12,950 nucleotides of DNA from an uncultured Bacilli bacterium (GTDB lineage: Bacteria; Bacillota_I; Bacilli_A; RF39; UBA660), in contig CALVUU010000136.1 of assembly GCA_944363655.1 (NCBI GenBank), positions 1 through 12,950 of the forward strand, written 5' to 3'. The notes below the pieces were generated by a model. It was not told where the DNA came from. It did no database searches and was given only the letters and a program-made list of their open reading frames with translations. Positions within the stretch are counted from its first letter, which is position 1; the number at the start of each line of letters is the position of its first letter. Of the stretch, positions 5,217 to 11,528 are shown in pieces. The position numbers were made by a program, and so were the translations under genes.

Positions 5217-5664
5217 ATGTTCCATCCTCGATTTTCTTAACTTTATCTATTCGTCTTAAATGTCTTTCTTCGCAAGGACTTTTAGTAGCAATAAAAGTAT
5301 CAATTATTTTATAAATAGTATCTAAATCGATATTTACTCCGAATGAAATAACATTTGCTCCGTTATGATTTTTAGCAGTAAAAGCATCATTTTCATCAAA
5401 TACTCTAGCACATCTAATACTCTTAACTTTGTTGGCGGCGATACTCATACCTATACCTGAACCACAAACAAGTATTCCTAAAGCATTTTCTTGTATAACC
5501 TTCTTACAAATATCGTAAGCAAAATCAGGATAATCATCAGTTGCATTATTTTTTAACTCCGATGCTTCTACATCTATACCATTACTTTTTAAATAAGTAA
5601 TTATATCATCTTTATATTTAGCACCTTGATGGTCAACTCCTAAAAATATTTTTATTTTAATCAT
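5206..5664 (-). CDS. rpiB: ribose 5-phosphate isomerase B (RpiB/LacAB family)
   Basis: RpiB interconverts ribose 5-phosphate and ribulose 5-phosphate in the pentose phosphate pathway. The 152-residue product has DHQG (11-14) at the sugar-phosphate site, the conserved CGSGIGMSIAANK (67-79) with catalytic Cys67, and KNHNGANVISFG (98-109) with the conserved His100 and Asn. LacA/LacB subunits share the fold, but no partner subunit or lactose genes are present, so RpiB is preferred; B. subtilis has its rpiB (ywlF) in this same region. The ATG at 5662-5664 has GGGAG touching it, too close for normal initiation, while a TATAAT at 5676-5681 would start transcription only about five bases before the ATG, so a near-leaderless mRNA is possible. 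Confidence 0.93.
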   Translation of the reverse strand: MIKIKIFLGVDHQGAKYKDDIITYLKSNGIDVEASELKNNATDDYPDFAYDICKKVIQENALGILVCGSGIGMSIAANKVKSIRCARVFDENDAFTAKNHNGANVISFGVNIDLDTIYKIIDTFIATKSPCEERHLRRIDKVKKIEDGTYGL

Positions 5665-5675
5665 CTCCCACGTTA

Positions 5676-5681
5676 ATTATA
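5676..5681 (-). promoter_or_regulatory. candidate -10 box of rpiB
   Basis: Minus-strand TATAAT with no recognisable -35 at normal spacing. If used, the transcript starts near 5669, five bases before the rpiB ATG. Confidence 0.3.
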
Positions 5682-5688
5682 CTAAAAA

Positions 5689-5712
5689 AACAAAAATATT
5701 ACTACTTTTGTT
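5689..5712 (-). terminator. weak candidate terminator at the end of rpmE
   Basis: On the minus strand AACAAAA (5706-5712) can pair with TTTTGTT (5689-5695) around a 10-base loop, followed by further T residues. The stem has a single G-C pair and includes the rpmE stop codon. Partial read-through into rpiB is likely if it works at all. Confidence 0.3.
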
Positions 5713-5914
5713 CTTTATCTAAACCAAATTTTTTGTTAAATTTTTCAATATTTCCAGTTTTCTTAGCTTTTCCTTGTGTTCCAGTATAGAATGGGTGACA
5801 TTCACTACATATTTCAACATCAATTTTATCTTTAGTTGAACGAGTTGTAAATGTTGCTCCACAAGCACAAGTTACCACAGCATCTTTAACTTCTGGATGG
5901 ATGTTCTTTTTCAT
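5702..5914 (-). CDS. rpmE: 50S ribosomal protein L31, zinc-binding (type A) form
   Basis: L31 sits on the central protuberance and bridges the two ribosomal subunits. The 70-residue product has [18 protein letters not shown], then [15 protein letters not shown], then [10 protein letters not shown]. Cys16, Cys18, Cys36 and Cys39 form the zinc-binding set of the C+ type, as opposed to the zinc-free YtiA/RpmE2 type made under zinc shortage. ATG 5912-5914 follows a strong AAGGAG site; the reading frame extends upstream to 5944 but those residues lie in the leader and match nothing. A consensus promoter and a leader of about 50 nt with a small hairpin precede it. Confidence 0.96.
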   Translation of the reverse strand: MKKNIHPEVKDAVVTCACGATFTTRSTKDKIDVEICSECHPFYTGTQGKAKKTGNIEKFNKKFGLDKEQK

Positions 5915-5931
5915 TTTTCGCTCCTTCCGCC

Positions 5932-5949
5932 ATGTCAAATTCATGACAT
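5932..5949 (-). promoter_or_regulatory. hairpin in the rpmE mRNA leader
   Basis: ATGTCA (5932-5937) and TGACAT (5944-5949) are perfect complements around a 6-base loop, between the predicted transcript start and the ribosome site. Ribosomal protein leaders often bind their own product; whether this one does is only inferred. Confidence 0.4.
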
Positions 5950-5969
5950 AGTAATCCTTTGTCTTTAAT

Positions 5970-5997
5970 ATTATAACATACTTTTTAGTTATGACAA
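5970..5997 (-). promoter_or_regulatory. sigma-A-type promoter of rpmE
   Basis: Minus-strand -35 TTGTCA (5992-5997), 16-bp spacer, -10 TATAAT (5970-5975). The predicted start near 5963 gives a leader of about 49 nt before rpmE. Confidence 0.7.
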
Positions 5998-6007
5998 GCC
6001 CTATTTA

Positions 6008-6715
6008 TCAATTAAATACTAAATCCGAATATTGTAAATTATCGTTAATAATTGAAATTTTTAATTTACCAGTATACTCTACATTATTGTACTTAGCAAT
6101 AATTATTGCTAAGTAATGATTACCTTCTTTAAATATACGTTTTATATCGTAAGTTATTTCATTTTTTTTAGGAGAATTTAGTAGTAAATAAGCAATTTTA
6201 TAATCTTCATTAATATAATTTTCTATTATATCTATTTCTTCTTCAGGTATATTTGCTAAAACATTAGCATTATAAGCATCTTTTATAGATGTAGGTTCTT
6301 TAATATTTACAAAATAGTTTTCATAAGATGCAAATTCTAATGGACTAATTATTTTATAAATTATGTGGTCATTATATACTATACTAGGATAGTTTTTTTC
6401 ATAAATACAATCCATAATTACTGGGGCATAAAAATTGAAAAAATTTTCATTACTATTTATCTTATAACCCAAATCATTTCCTAAAGTGCGACAAGCGATA
6501 CTATCTGTTATTTTAGTATTATTTATATATGAAAATATATTTATTAGATTATCTTCAATGATAGCAATATTTTCATCAGGTGCTATATATTCGTTGTTTG
6601 AGTGATCTGTGGAAATTTCACTTTTAGTTATAATATAGAATACTAAACAAAATATTGCTACTATTCCTAAAATGATTAAAATTATTTTTATAAAATTACT
6701 AAAATTATTCTTCAT
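6008..6715 (-). CDS. membrane-anchored extracellular protein of unknown function
   Basis: I do not recognise this 235-residue protein. It has a short N-terminus, one strong TM segment (about 9-29) and a polar outside part of about 205 residues. The outer part starts with an acidic stretch and helix-forming residues (ENIAIIEDNLINIFSYI), contains two Cys (75 and 103) that could form a disulphide, and ends in alternating hydrophobic residues typical of beta strands (NHYLAIIIAKYNN, TGKLKISIINDN). ATG 6713-6715 follows a GAGGTC site. It comes 46 bases after the SGNH-like gene on the same strand, and the rpmE promoter begins within 20 bases of its TGA stop, so the pair probably forms its own small unit inserted between murA and rpmE. 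Confidence 0.75.
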   Translation of the reverse strand: MKNNFSNFIKIILIILGIVAIFCLVFYIITKSEISTDHSNNEYIAPDENIAIIEDNLINIFSYINNTKITDSIACRTLGNDLGYKINSNENFFNFYAPVIMDCIYEKNYPSIVYNDHIIYKIISPLEFASYENYFVNIKEPTSIKDAYNANVLANIPEEEIDIIENYINEDYKIAYLLLNSPKKNEITYDIKRIFKEGNHYLAIIIAKYNNVEYTGKLKISIINDNLQYSDLVFN

Positions 6716-6724
6716 ATTGACCTC

Positions 6725-6755
6725 AAATAAAAGATATCATAAATAACTTTTATTT
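6725..6755. repeat. AT-rich inverted repeat between the SGNH-like gene and its neighbour
   Basis: AAATAAAAG (6725-6733) and CTTTTATTT (6747-6755) are perfect 9-base complements with a 13-base loop. It ends right before the ribosome site of the downstream gene. With only one G-C pair the RNA stem would be weak; a protein site is equally possible. Confidence 0.35.
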
Positions 6756-6761
6756 TCAAGG

Positions 6762-7448
6762 TTAATAAATCATTGCCCAAAGATTTTCTGCAATACTTTG
6801 ATGGGCTTTATAATTAAGATAATAACTGGTTTTATCTAGGTAATAAGAATCATTTAAATAATAAGCCATTATGTCTAGAAATTGACAGTTATATTTTCCA
6901 GCTAGTTTTTTTAAATTGTGATTTATTTCATAAGCATCACTTTTATCAAATTTATACGCCGGATATAAACCGATGATAATAATTTCTTTATCGTAAAATT
7001 CGCGAATTGTTTGCAAAAATAATTCATATTCTTTTATATAATTTTCCATTTTTTCAATTGTTAAATTGTTTTGTAAAGAAAGATCAGCAAATTCATCTAA
7101 GCCAATACTTAAAGTAATAATATCAGCAGAAGCAATAGTTTGTTTTATGGGTATTCTTGTAAATTTACCTAAAGTGTTATCTTCCATATATTCATTTAAT
7201 TCATGAATAGTAAGATGAGATAAAGAAAATTCATTATTGTATTTATCTAGTTTATTTTTATTTTCTAATTTATCTTTAAGATAATCATTAAAACTTGGGC
7301 CAGCAACATTATATGGGGTCATACCTAAACTAAAACCATCTCCAATACTAACTAAACTCGTAAGGGATTTAACAGTTATAAAATTTATCAATATAGTTAA
7401 TATTGCTCCGATTACAATTATTAATATAAGTTTATATCTTCGTTTCAT
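6762..7448 (-). CDS. SGNH/GDSL-fold membrane protein with degenerate active site
   Basis: The 228-residue product has an N-terminal TM anchor (about 6-24) and an extracellular SGNH-type domain. Block I reads SIGDGFSLG (34-42), where the family has GDS: the nucleophile Ser is Gly38. It is followed by MTPYN and SFNDYLKD, as in active Bacillota relatives. Block III reads ADIITLSIGLDEF (108-120), with Asp118 where Asn forms the oxyanion hole. In block V the Asp205 region reads LDKTSYYLNYKAHQSIAENL, where the catalytic His position is probably Tyr210 (His216 is four or more residues late). It therefore looks like a pseudoenzyme, perhaps binding acetylated glycans; Ser40 as a shifted nucleophile cannot be ruled out. 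ATG 7446-7448 follows GGGGGT (7452-7457), which lies just behind the murA terminator. Confidence 0.8.
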   Translation of the reverse strand: MKRRYKLILIIVIGAILTILINFITVKSLTSLVSIGDGFSLGMTPYNVAGPSFNDYLKDKLENKNKLDKYNNEFSLSHLTIHELNEYMEDNTLGKFTRIPIKQTIASADIITLSIGLDEFADLSLQNNLTIEKMENYIKEYELFLQTIREFYDKEIIIIGLYPAYKFDKSDAYEINHNLKKLAGKYNCQFLDIMAYYLNDSYYLDKTSYYLNYKAHQSIAENLWAMIY

Positions 7449-7461
7449 AATTACCCCCAAG

Positions 7462-7485
7462 AAAAAAGTAGTGATTACTCACTAC
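7462..7485 (-). terminator. intrinsic terminator of murA
   Basis: On the minus strand GTAGTGA (7479-7485) pairs with TCACTAC (7468-7474) around GTAA, followed by six T residues (7462-7467). The stem begins one base after the murA stop, and the SGNH-like gene's ribosome site starts four bases after the T run. Confidence 0.85.
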
Positions 7486-7491
7486 ATTATA
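7486..7491 (-). promoter_or_regulatory. candidate -10 box upstream of the SGNH-like gene
   Basis: Minus-strand TATAAT overlaps the murA stop codon. A -35 match at 17 bp (TGCTAA) is poor. Transcripts from it would still pass through the terminator at 7462-7485. Confidence 0.25.
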
Positions 7492-8740
7492 CTTCAATAA
7501 TTTTAATATTAGCACCAACAGAAGATAATTTGTTGATAATTCGTTCATAACCGCGGAGAATATGTTCAGCATCATTTATAATGGTTGTACCATCTGCAAT
7601 TAACCCAGCCGTAACTAAGGCTGCTCCAGCTCGAAGATCAGTTGCTGCTATTTCAGCACCATGAAGAGGAGTTGGACCACTTATTTTAGCGTGTTGTCTT
7701 TCCGCTTTAATATTTGCTCCCATTTTATTTAAATATTTGACGTGTCCCATGCGATTTTCCCAAATCGTTTCTTCAAAAAGTGATACGCCATTTGCTTGGG
7801 TTAATAAGACTGCCATCGGTTGACCTAAATCTGTTGGGAAACCAGGATATACCGCTGTTCTAACATTGGTTGGTTTTAAATTTTTAGATTTATTTAAAAT
7901 TATTTTATGGTTCTGCAATTTAAAATTAACACCCATTTCTTGTAATTTATTTAAAAGAAGAATATTATGCTCAGGAATCATCCCTTCAATTGTTAAATTA
8001 TCACCAAGTAATGCTCCCATTATTATGTAAGTTCCCGCTTCAATGCGATCAGGAATAACTTTTACTTCAGCACTGTGAAGTTTTCTAACACCTTCAATAG
8101 TAATTTCTTCAGTTCCAGCTCCAGTAATACTTGCTCCCATATTATTTAATAATTCAGCTATATTTATTATTTCAGCTTCCCTTGCAGCATTCTTTATGTG
8201 TGTCGTTCCTTTAGCCAAAGTGGCTGCAATCATAAGATTGATTGTTGCTCCTACCGAAGCAAAATCTAACATAATATCTGCACCTTTTAATTCAGTAGCT
8301 TCAATTAAATATTTACTTTCTTCTTTAGTTATAGTTGCTCCAAGGGCTTCAAATCCTTTTAAATGCAAATCTATTGGTCTAGATCCTATGTTACAACCAC
8401 CAGGAAAATACATCTCAACTTTTTTAAATCTTGCTAGTAATGCTCCCATAAAGTAATATGAGGCTCTAAGTTTGTTACTTAAACATTCAGGTATTAAAGT
8501 GTTTTTTATATTAGATGCATCTATTTCAATAATACCTGTTGCCTTTTTGACATCAACATTTAATAATTTTAATATTTCTAGTAAAGCATCTTTATCTGAT
8601 ATATTGGGTACATTAGATATTTTAACTTTACCATTTGCCATAATTGCTGCAGGAATTAAAGCAACTACGCTGTTTTTAGCACCACCGATTTTAATTTTAC
8701 CACTCAATATTTTATTACCTTCAATAATAATTTTTTTCAT
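7487..8740 (-). CDS. murA: UDP-N-acetylglucosamine 1-carboxyvinyltransferase MurA
   Basis: MurA transfers enolpyruvate from phosphoenolpyruvate to UDP-GlcNAc, the first committed cytoplasmic step of peptidoglycan synthesis. The 417-residue product has normal length and all main residues: GGAKN with Lys22, PGGCNIGSRP with catalytic Cys116, and YPGFPTDLGQ with Asp304. Cys at the active site predicts fosfomycin sensitivity; many resistant MurA proteins carry Asp there. Repeats of the inside-out barrel end in ATDLRAGAALVTAGL and RGYERI. ATG 8738-8740 follows a consensus AAGGAGGT site. The ATP-grasp gene ends 19 bases before, so both are in one operon, and a strong terminator follows the stop. In Bacillus murAA is also next to spoIID; here two accessory genes and the rpmE-rpiB-DUF1146 block lie between. 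Confidence 0.98.
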   Translation of the reverse strand: MKKIIIEGNKILSGKIKIGGAKNSVVALIPAAIMANGKVKISNVPNISDKDALLEILKLLNVDVKKATGIIEIDASNIKNTLIPECLSNKLRASYYFMGALLARFKKVEMYFPGGCNIGSRPIDLHLKGFEALGATITKEESKYLIEATELKGADIMLDFASVGATINLMIAATLAKGTTHIKNAAREAEIINIAELLNNMGASITGAGTEEITIEGVRKLHSAEVKVIPDRIEAGTYIIMGALLGDNLTIEGMIPEHNILLLNKLQEMGVNFKLQNHKIILNKSKNLKPTNVRTAVYPGFPTDLGQPMAVLLTQANGVSLFEETIWENRMGHVKYLNKMGANIKAERQHAKISGPTPLHGAEIAATDLRAGAALVTAGLIADGTTIINDAEHILRGYERIINKLSSVGANIKIIEV

Positions 8741-8759
8741 ACTTACCTCCTTTATAATT

Positions 8760-9650
8760 TTATTTTGCAAACATTTTATTTATGGCACTTCCATAAACAT
8801 ATTTAGTAATATTTATACCATTAGGGTGAATATTCATAAAATTATCTAACATTACACCACTATTAGCTTCCAGCAAATATAAATTATTTTTATTATCTAA
8901 TATGATATCAATGCTACAAAATCTTACATTTATATCTTTAACTACTTTTAAAGCAAGTTTAAAAATTTTTTCTTCTAAATATGTAGAAATATCCATAAAT
9001 ATATTAGCTCCTCTAGATAAATTAAATTGCCAATTATAAACGTATTTTTCACCACTTTTTAAAACAATATTAGGAATATCTTTCTTATTTTTAAAATAAT
9101 AAGGATTAAAATCAATTAATAATTCAGATAAAGTTTTTTTGCCATCGCCGATGACAACAGGCTTTATTTTACCATACATTAGTAGTATTTGGCTATCTAA
9201 AATTATAACACGATATTCATTTATAATATTAATATAAGGACAAATACTTAAGGAATAATTTTTAATTAAAAGATTATCTAATAAATCATATATTTTTTCT
9301 AAATTATTTTCATGAAATACTTCTTTACCACAAGTACCAAGATTAGCTTTAATAACTAAATTATGATTATATAATTCATATAATTTTTTAATATCCTCTT
9401 TAGAATAATTTTTAAATATTATATGATGTTTTATTATAGGATTTTTCTTTAATTCCATTAGTTCAAAAAAAGCATATTTATAATCAAGTATCTTAGTTAT
9501 AGAATTATTGTTTAAATCAAATTTATGTGATATCATATAATGAATTTGATTATCACGTTCTAATACTTTAATCCAGTTTTTAGATATACTTGTTAATTTA
9601 ATATTTTTTTCTTTACATAATTCATTTATAATATCATTAAATGTAGGCAT
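8760..9650 (-). CDS. ATP-grasp ligase related to the cyanophycin synthetase/RimK group
   Basis: The 296-residue product is a single ATP-grasp enzyme. Visible parts: a helper region with KFDLNNNS and DYKYAFFELM (43-65), LVIKANLGTCGKEV (98-111) with the ATP-binding Lys101 and glycine loop, EYRVIILD (145-152), KPVVIGDGKKTLSELL (163-178) and the metal site Asp248 with LLEANSG (259-265). The order EYRV, then R/KP-x-V-x-GDG-x-x-T-x-x-EL is typical of the CphA-like ATP-grasp domain, which forms amide bonds by acyl-phosphate chemistry. There is no Mur-ligase-like second half as in real cyanophycin synthetase, so the substrate is open. Co-transcription with murA hints at a cell-wall or capsule substrate, but this is inference. 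ATG 9648-9650 follows GGTGAT; the frame upstream of it lacks family features. Confidence 0.85.
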   Translation of the reverse strand: MPTFNDIINELCKEKNIKLTSISKNWIKVLERDNQIHYMISHKFDLNNNSITKILDYKYAFFELMELKKNPIIKHHIIFKNYSKEDIKKLYELYNHNLVIKANLGTCGKEVFHENNLEKIYDLLDNLLIKNYSLSICPYINIINEYRVIILDSQILLMYGKIKPVVIGDGKKTLSELLIDFNPYYFKNKKDIPNIVLKSGEKYVYNWQFNLSRGANIFMDISTYLEEKIFKLALKVVKDINVRFCSIDIILDNKNNLYLLEANSGVMLDNFMNIHPNGINITKYVYGSAINKMFAK

Positions 9651-9678
9651 GAATATCACCAAGTAAATTATATCATTT

Positions 9679-10215
9679 TTAAATAAAAAGGTGAAATATT
9701 CCTAATATTAATAATAATAAAATACCTAAAATAATAGCATATTTACCAATTAATTTACTACTATACTTACCAATAATTATACCTAAATAAGTAAATGCCG
9801 CACTACAAATAGCAAATATAATACTAGCAAGAAAGTAATTAGTTGTTAAATCATTAATACCAAGACCAACAGAAAAACTATCTATTGATACACTTAAAGC
9901 AAATAATATTATACCTAAAAAACTTATTTTTATCTCTGCTTTTTCATCTTTAATATAGTGTATTGCTAAATTAATACCGAGAATTATTAGAACTGATCCT
10001 AAAATTACATTACTAGCTAAATTTAATAATTTAATAATACTTAAACCTATAAAGTTACCTAACAAAGGCATAAAAAAATGAAATATGCCTACAAATATAG
10101 GAAGAATTTTAATAATAGTATTTTGCTTAGTTACTGAACCTACTGATAAAGACAAAGAAAAAGTATCCATTGATAAGGATATTCCTATTAATAAAATGGA
10201 TACTATTTCTTGCAT
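9679..10215 (-). CDS. mntP: manganese efflux pump MntP
   Basis: MntP exports Mn2+ from the cytoplasm. The 178-residue protein has about six TM segments arranged as two similar halves, each opening with the family's acidic motif: SLSMDTFSLSLSVG (Asp17) and ALSVSIDSFSVGLG (Asp112). Its length is near the usual 185 residues. ATG 10213-10215 follows AAGGTGAT. In B. subtilis the mntP homologue (ywlD) also lies downstream of spoIIR, so the position is ancestral. Only 31 bases separate it from spoIIR, too little for a Mn riboswitch, so it probably depends on the upstream operon promoter. Confidence 0.93.
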   Translation of the reverse strand: MQEIVSILLIGISLSMDTFSLSLSVGSVTKQNTIIKILPIFVGIFHFFMPLLGNFIGLSIIKLLNLASNVILGSVLIILGINLAIHYIKDEKAEIKISFLGIILFALSVSIDSFSVGLGINDLTTNYFLASIIFAICSAAFTYLGIIIGKYSSKLIGKYAIILGILLLLILGIFHLFI

Positions 10216-10246
10216 ATGTAATCACCTTAATGAAATATATGCATAC

Positions 10247-10756
10247 TCAAGAAAATTTATCTATAACTTCTTTAATATAAAAAGTATAATTAGGGGAATT
10301 AGTTTTTTCTTCCTCAGCCTCTAGTAAACATAAGGGAGGAAATAAAACACACCACCAGTTTTCGCCGAGACCTGAACCTAACGTTATTACGAGGGATTCA
10401 TAATTACCTTCGGGATACATTACTCCTTTATATTCTTTTTCAGGAAAATAATTATTACCGTAATTAATAGTATATTCGACATTAAAACTATTAAGTATAT
10501 TTTCAAATTTATTCATATTTTTTTCAATTAATTTTTTTGTTTCTTCCTTTGAATTAGATTTTTCAAGAATACTTGCAAAGACTGGTTCTATTTCCTCGCG
10601 AATTTTTATTTTTTTTTCTTGATCTTCTATGGAATTGCTATTAGCAATAATCCGAAACCTAATGGCATTATTGGGTATTAAAACTTCTCCGGATGTTTCT
10701 GTTGATAAACAGAATAAAATTGTTACTATAAATAGAGCAATGATTATTTTTTTCAA
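10247..10756 (-). CDS. spoIIR: stage II sporulation protein R, intercompartment signal
   Basis: SpoIIR is secreted from the forespore and triggers SpoIIGA to cleave pro-sigma-E in the mother cell. The 169-residue product has an N-terminal signal or anchor (about 2-17), then LIPNNAIRFRIIANSNSIEDQ (26-46), a helical middle, the FPEKEYKGVMYPEGNYESL segment (104-122) and the hallmark GENWWCVLFPPLC (131-143). I start at TTG 10754-10756, placed after AGGTGAT; the in-frame GTG at 10763-10765 lies within that ribosome site. It follows prmC as in Bacillus. A forespore-type promoter candidate overlaps the prmC stop, consistent with sigma-F expression. Confidence 0.96.
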   Translation of the reverse strand: MKKIIIALFIVTILFCLSTETSGEVLIPNNAIRFRIIANSNSIEDQEKKIKIREEIEPVFASILEKSNSKEETKKLIEKNMNKFENILNSFNVEYTINYGNNYFPEKEYKGVMYPEGNYESLVITLGSGLGENWWCVLFPPLCLLEAEEEKTNSPNYTFYIKEVIDKFS

Positions 10757-10772
10757 GTATATCACCTAAAAT

Positions 10773-10802
10773 AATAGTGTGTAATCTTTGCTTATTTTAT
10801 TC
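10773..10802 (-). promoter_or_regulatory. candidate forespore promoter of spoIIR
   Basis: Minus-strand GAATA (10798-10802) and CACTATT (10773-10779) are 18 bp apart. Individually weak, but spacing and placement over the preceding stop codon match the spoIIQ promoter candidate exactly, and both genes are sigma-F-dependent in Bacillus. Confidence 0.3.
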
Positions 10803-11528
10803 ATTAAAAATAAATAAATATCTAGTTCGGCCCGTTAAGTCACTTGCAAATTCATATTTTAAATTAGTATTATCATCTAAAAATTTTTGTAAGTCTGATG
10901 ATTCATTATCTCCAATTTCAAAAGCCATAAGTCCTGGTTTATTTAGATTTTTTAAATGCTTGTTGATAATTTGTTTATAAAAGTAAAGTCCATTATCTTT
11001 TGCAAATAAAGCTAAATGAGGCTCATACTTTAAAACGCTATCTTCAATATATCCATCATGAGAAATATATGGGGGATTTGAGATAATAATATCATAATTA
11101 TCTTTTAAATTACTTACCATATCCTCGTGAATGAACTTTATCTCAACATTGTTTTTTTTAGCATTAAGTTTTGCTAAATTTAAAGCATCATAAGAAATAT
11201 CTAGGGCAGTTACTTGCGAGTTGAGGTGTTTTTTTAAAGCAATAGCAATGCAACCACTGCCAGTACCTAAATCGATTACTTTAATTAAGTGATTAAAATG
11301 CTTTTTGGCATAATCTACTACAAGAGATACAAGATACTCAGTTTCAAATCGAGGTATTAAAACTCTATCATCAACATCAATTAGACAATCTAGGAACTCA
11401 ACATTACCAATTAAATATTGGATTGGGTAGCCATTTTTTATTTTGTTTATAATTTCCTCTAAGTTATTTGGATACTTTTCTTTTAATATTTGCCAATCTT
11501 TAATGTTGATATTTTGTGGTCTATTCAA
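10797..11528 (-). CDS. prmC: release factor glutamine methyltransferase PrmC
   Basis: PrmC uses S-adenosylmethionine to methylate the Gln of the GGQ motif in release factors, including RF1 encoded just upstream. The 243-residue product has a short helical N-terminal domain with PIQYLIGNVEF (35-45), LIPRFETE (58-65; most relatives have RPETE), the SAM loop VIDLGTGSG (84-92), and the catalytic NPPYI (151-155). I start it at TTG 11526-11528, six bases after GGAG (11535-11538); this overlaps the prfA stop by 8 bases and implies translational coupling. An upstream in-frame TTG at 11543 lacks a ribosome site. The N-terminal domain is shorter than that of the E. coli protein, which is common in Bacillota. 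Confidence 0.95.
   Translation of the reverse strand: MNRPQNINIKDWQILKEKYPNNLEEIINKIKNGYPIQYLIGNVEFLDCLIDVDDRVLIPRFETEYLVSLVVDYAKKHFNHLIKVIDLGTGSGCIAIALKKHLNSQVTALDISYDALNLAKLNAKKNNVEIKFIHEDMVSNLKDNYDIIISNPPYISHDGYIEDSVLKYEPHLALFAKDNGLYFYKQIINKHLKNLNKPGLMAFEIGDNESSDLQKFLDDNTNLKYEFASDLTGRTRYLFIFNE

Noticed and set aside
98..6715. TGA read as a sense codon (Trp or Gly)
   Set aside because: All Trp codons in conserved genes are TGG, and the two genes ending in TGA (98 and 6008) do not gain recognisable sequence by reading through.
8196..8849. Two plus-strand open frames antisense to murA and the ATP-grasp gene
   Set aside because: They mirror a strongly conserved MurA sequence, lack ribosome sites and family features, and are explained as antisense shadows.
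10216..10246. Manganese riboswitch before mntP
   Set aside because: Only 31 bases lie between spoIIR and mntP, and no such fold is visible.
10085..10980. Plus-strand open frames opposite mntP, spoIIR and prmC
   Set aside because: The minus-strand genes show clear family motifs across these regions; the plus frames do not.
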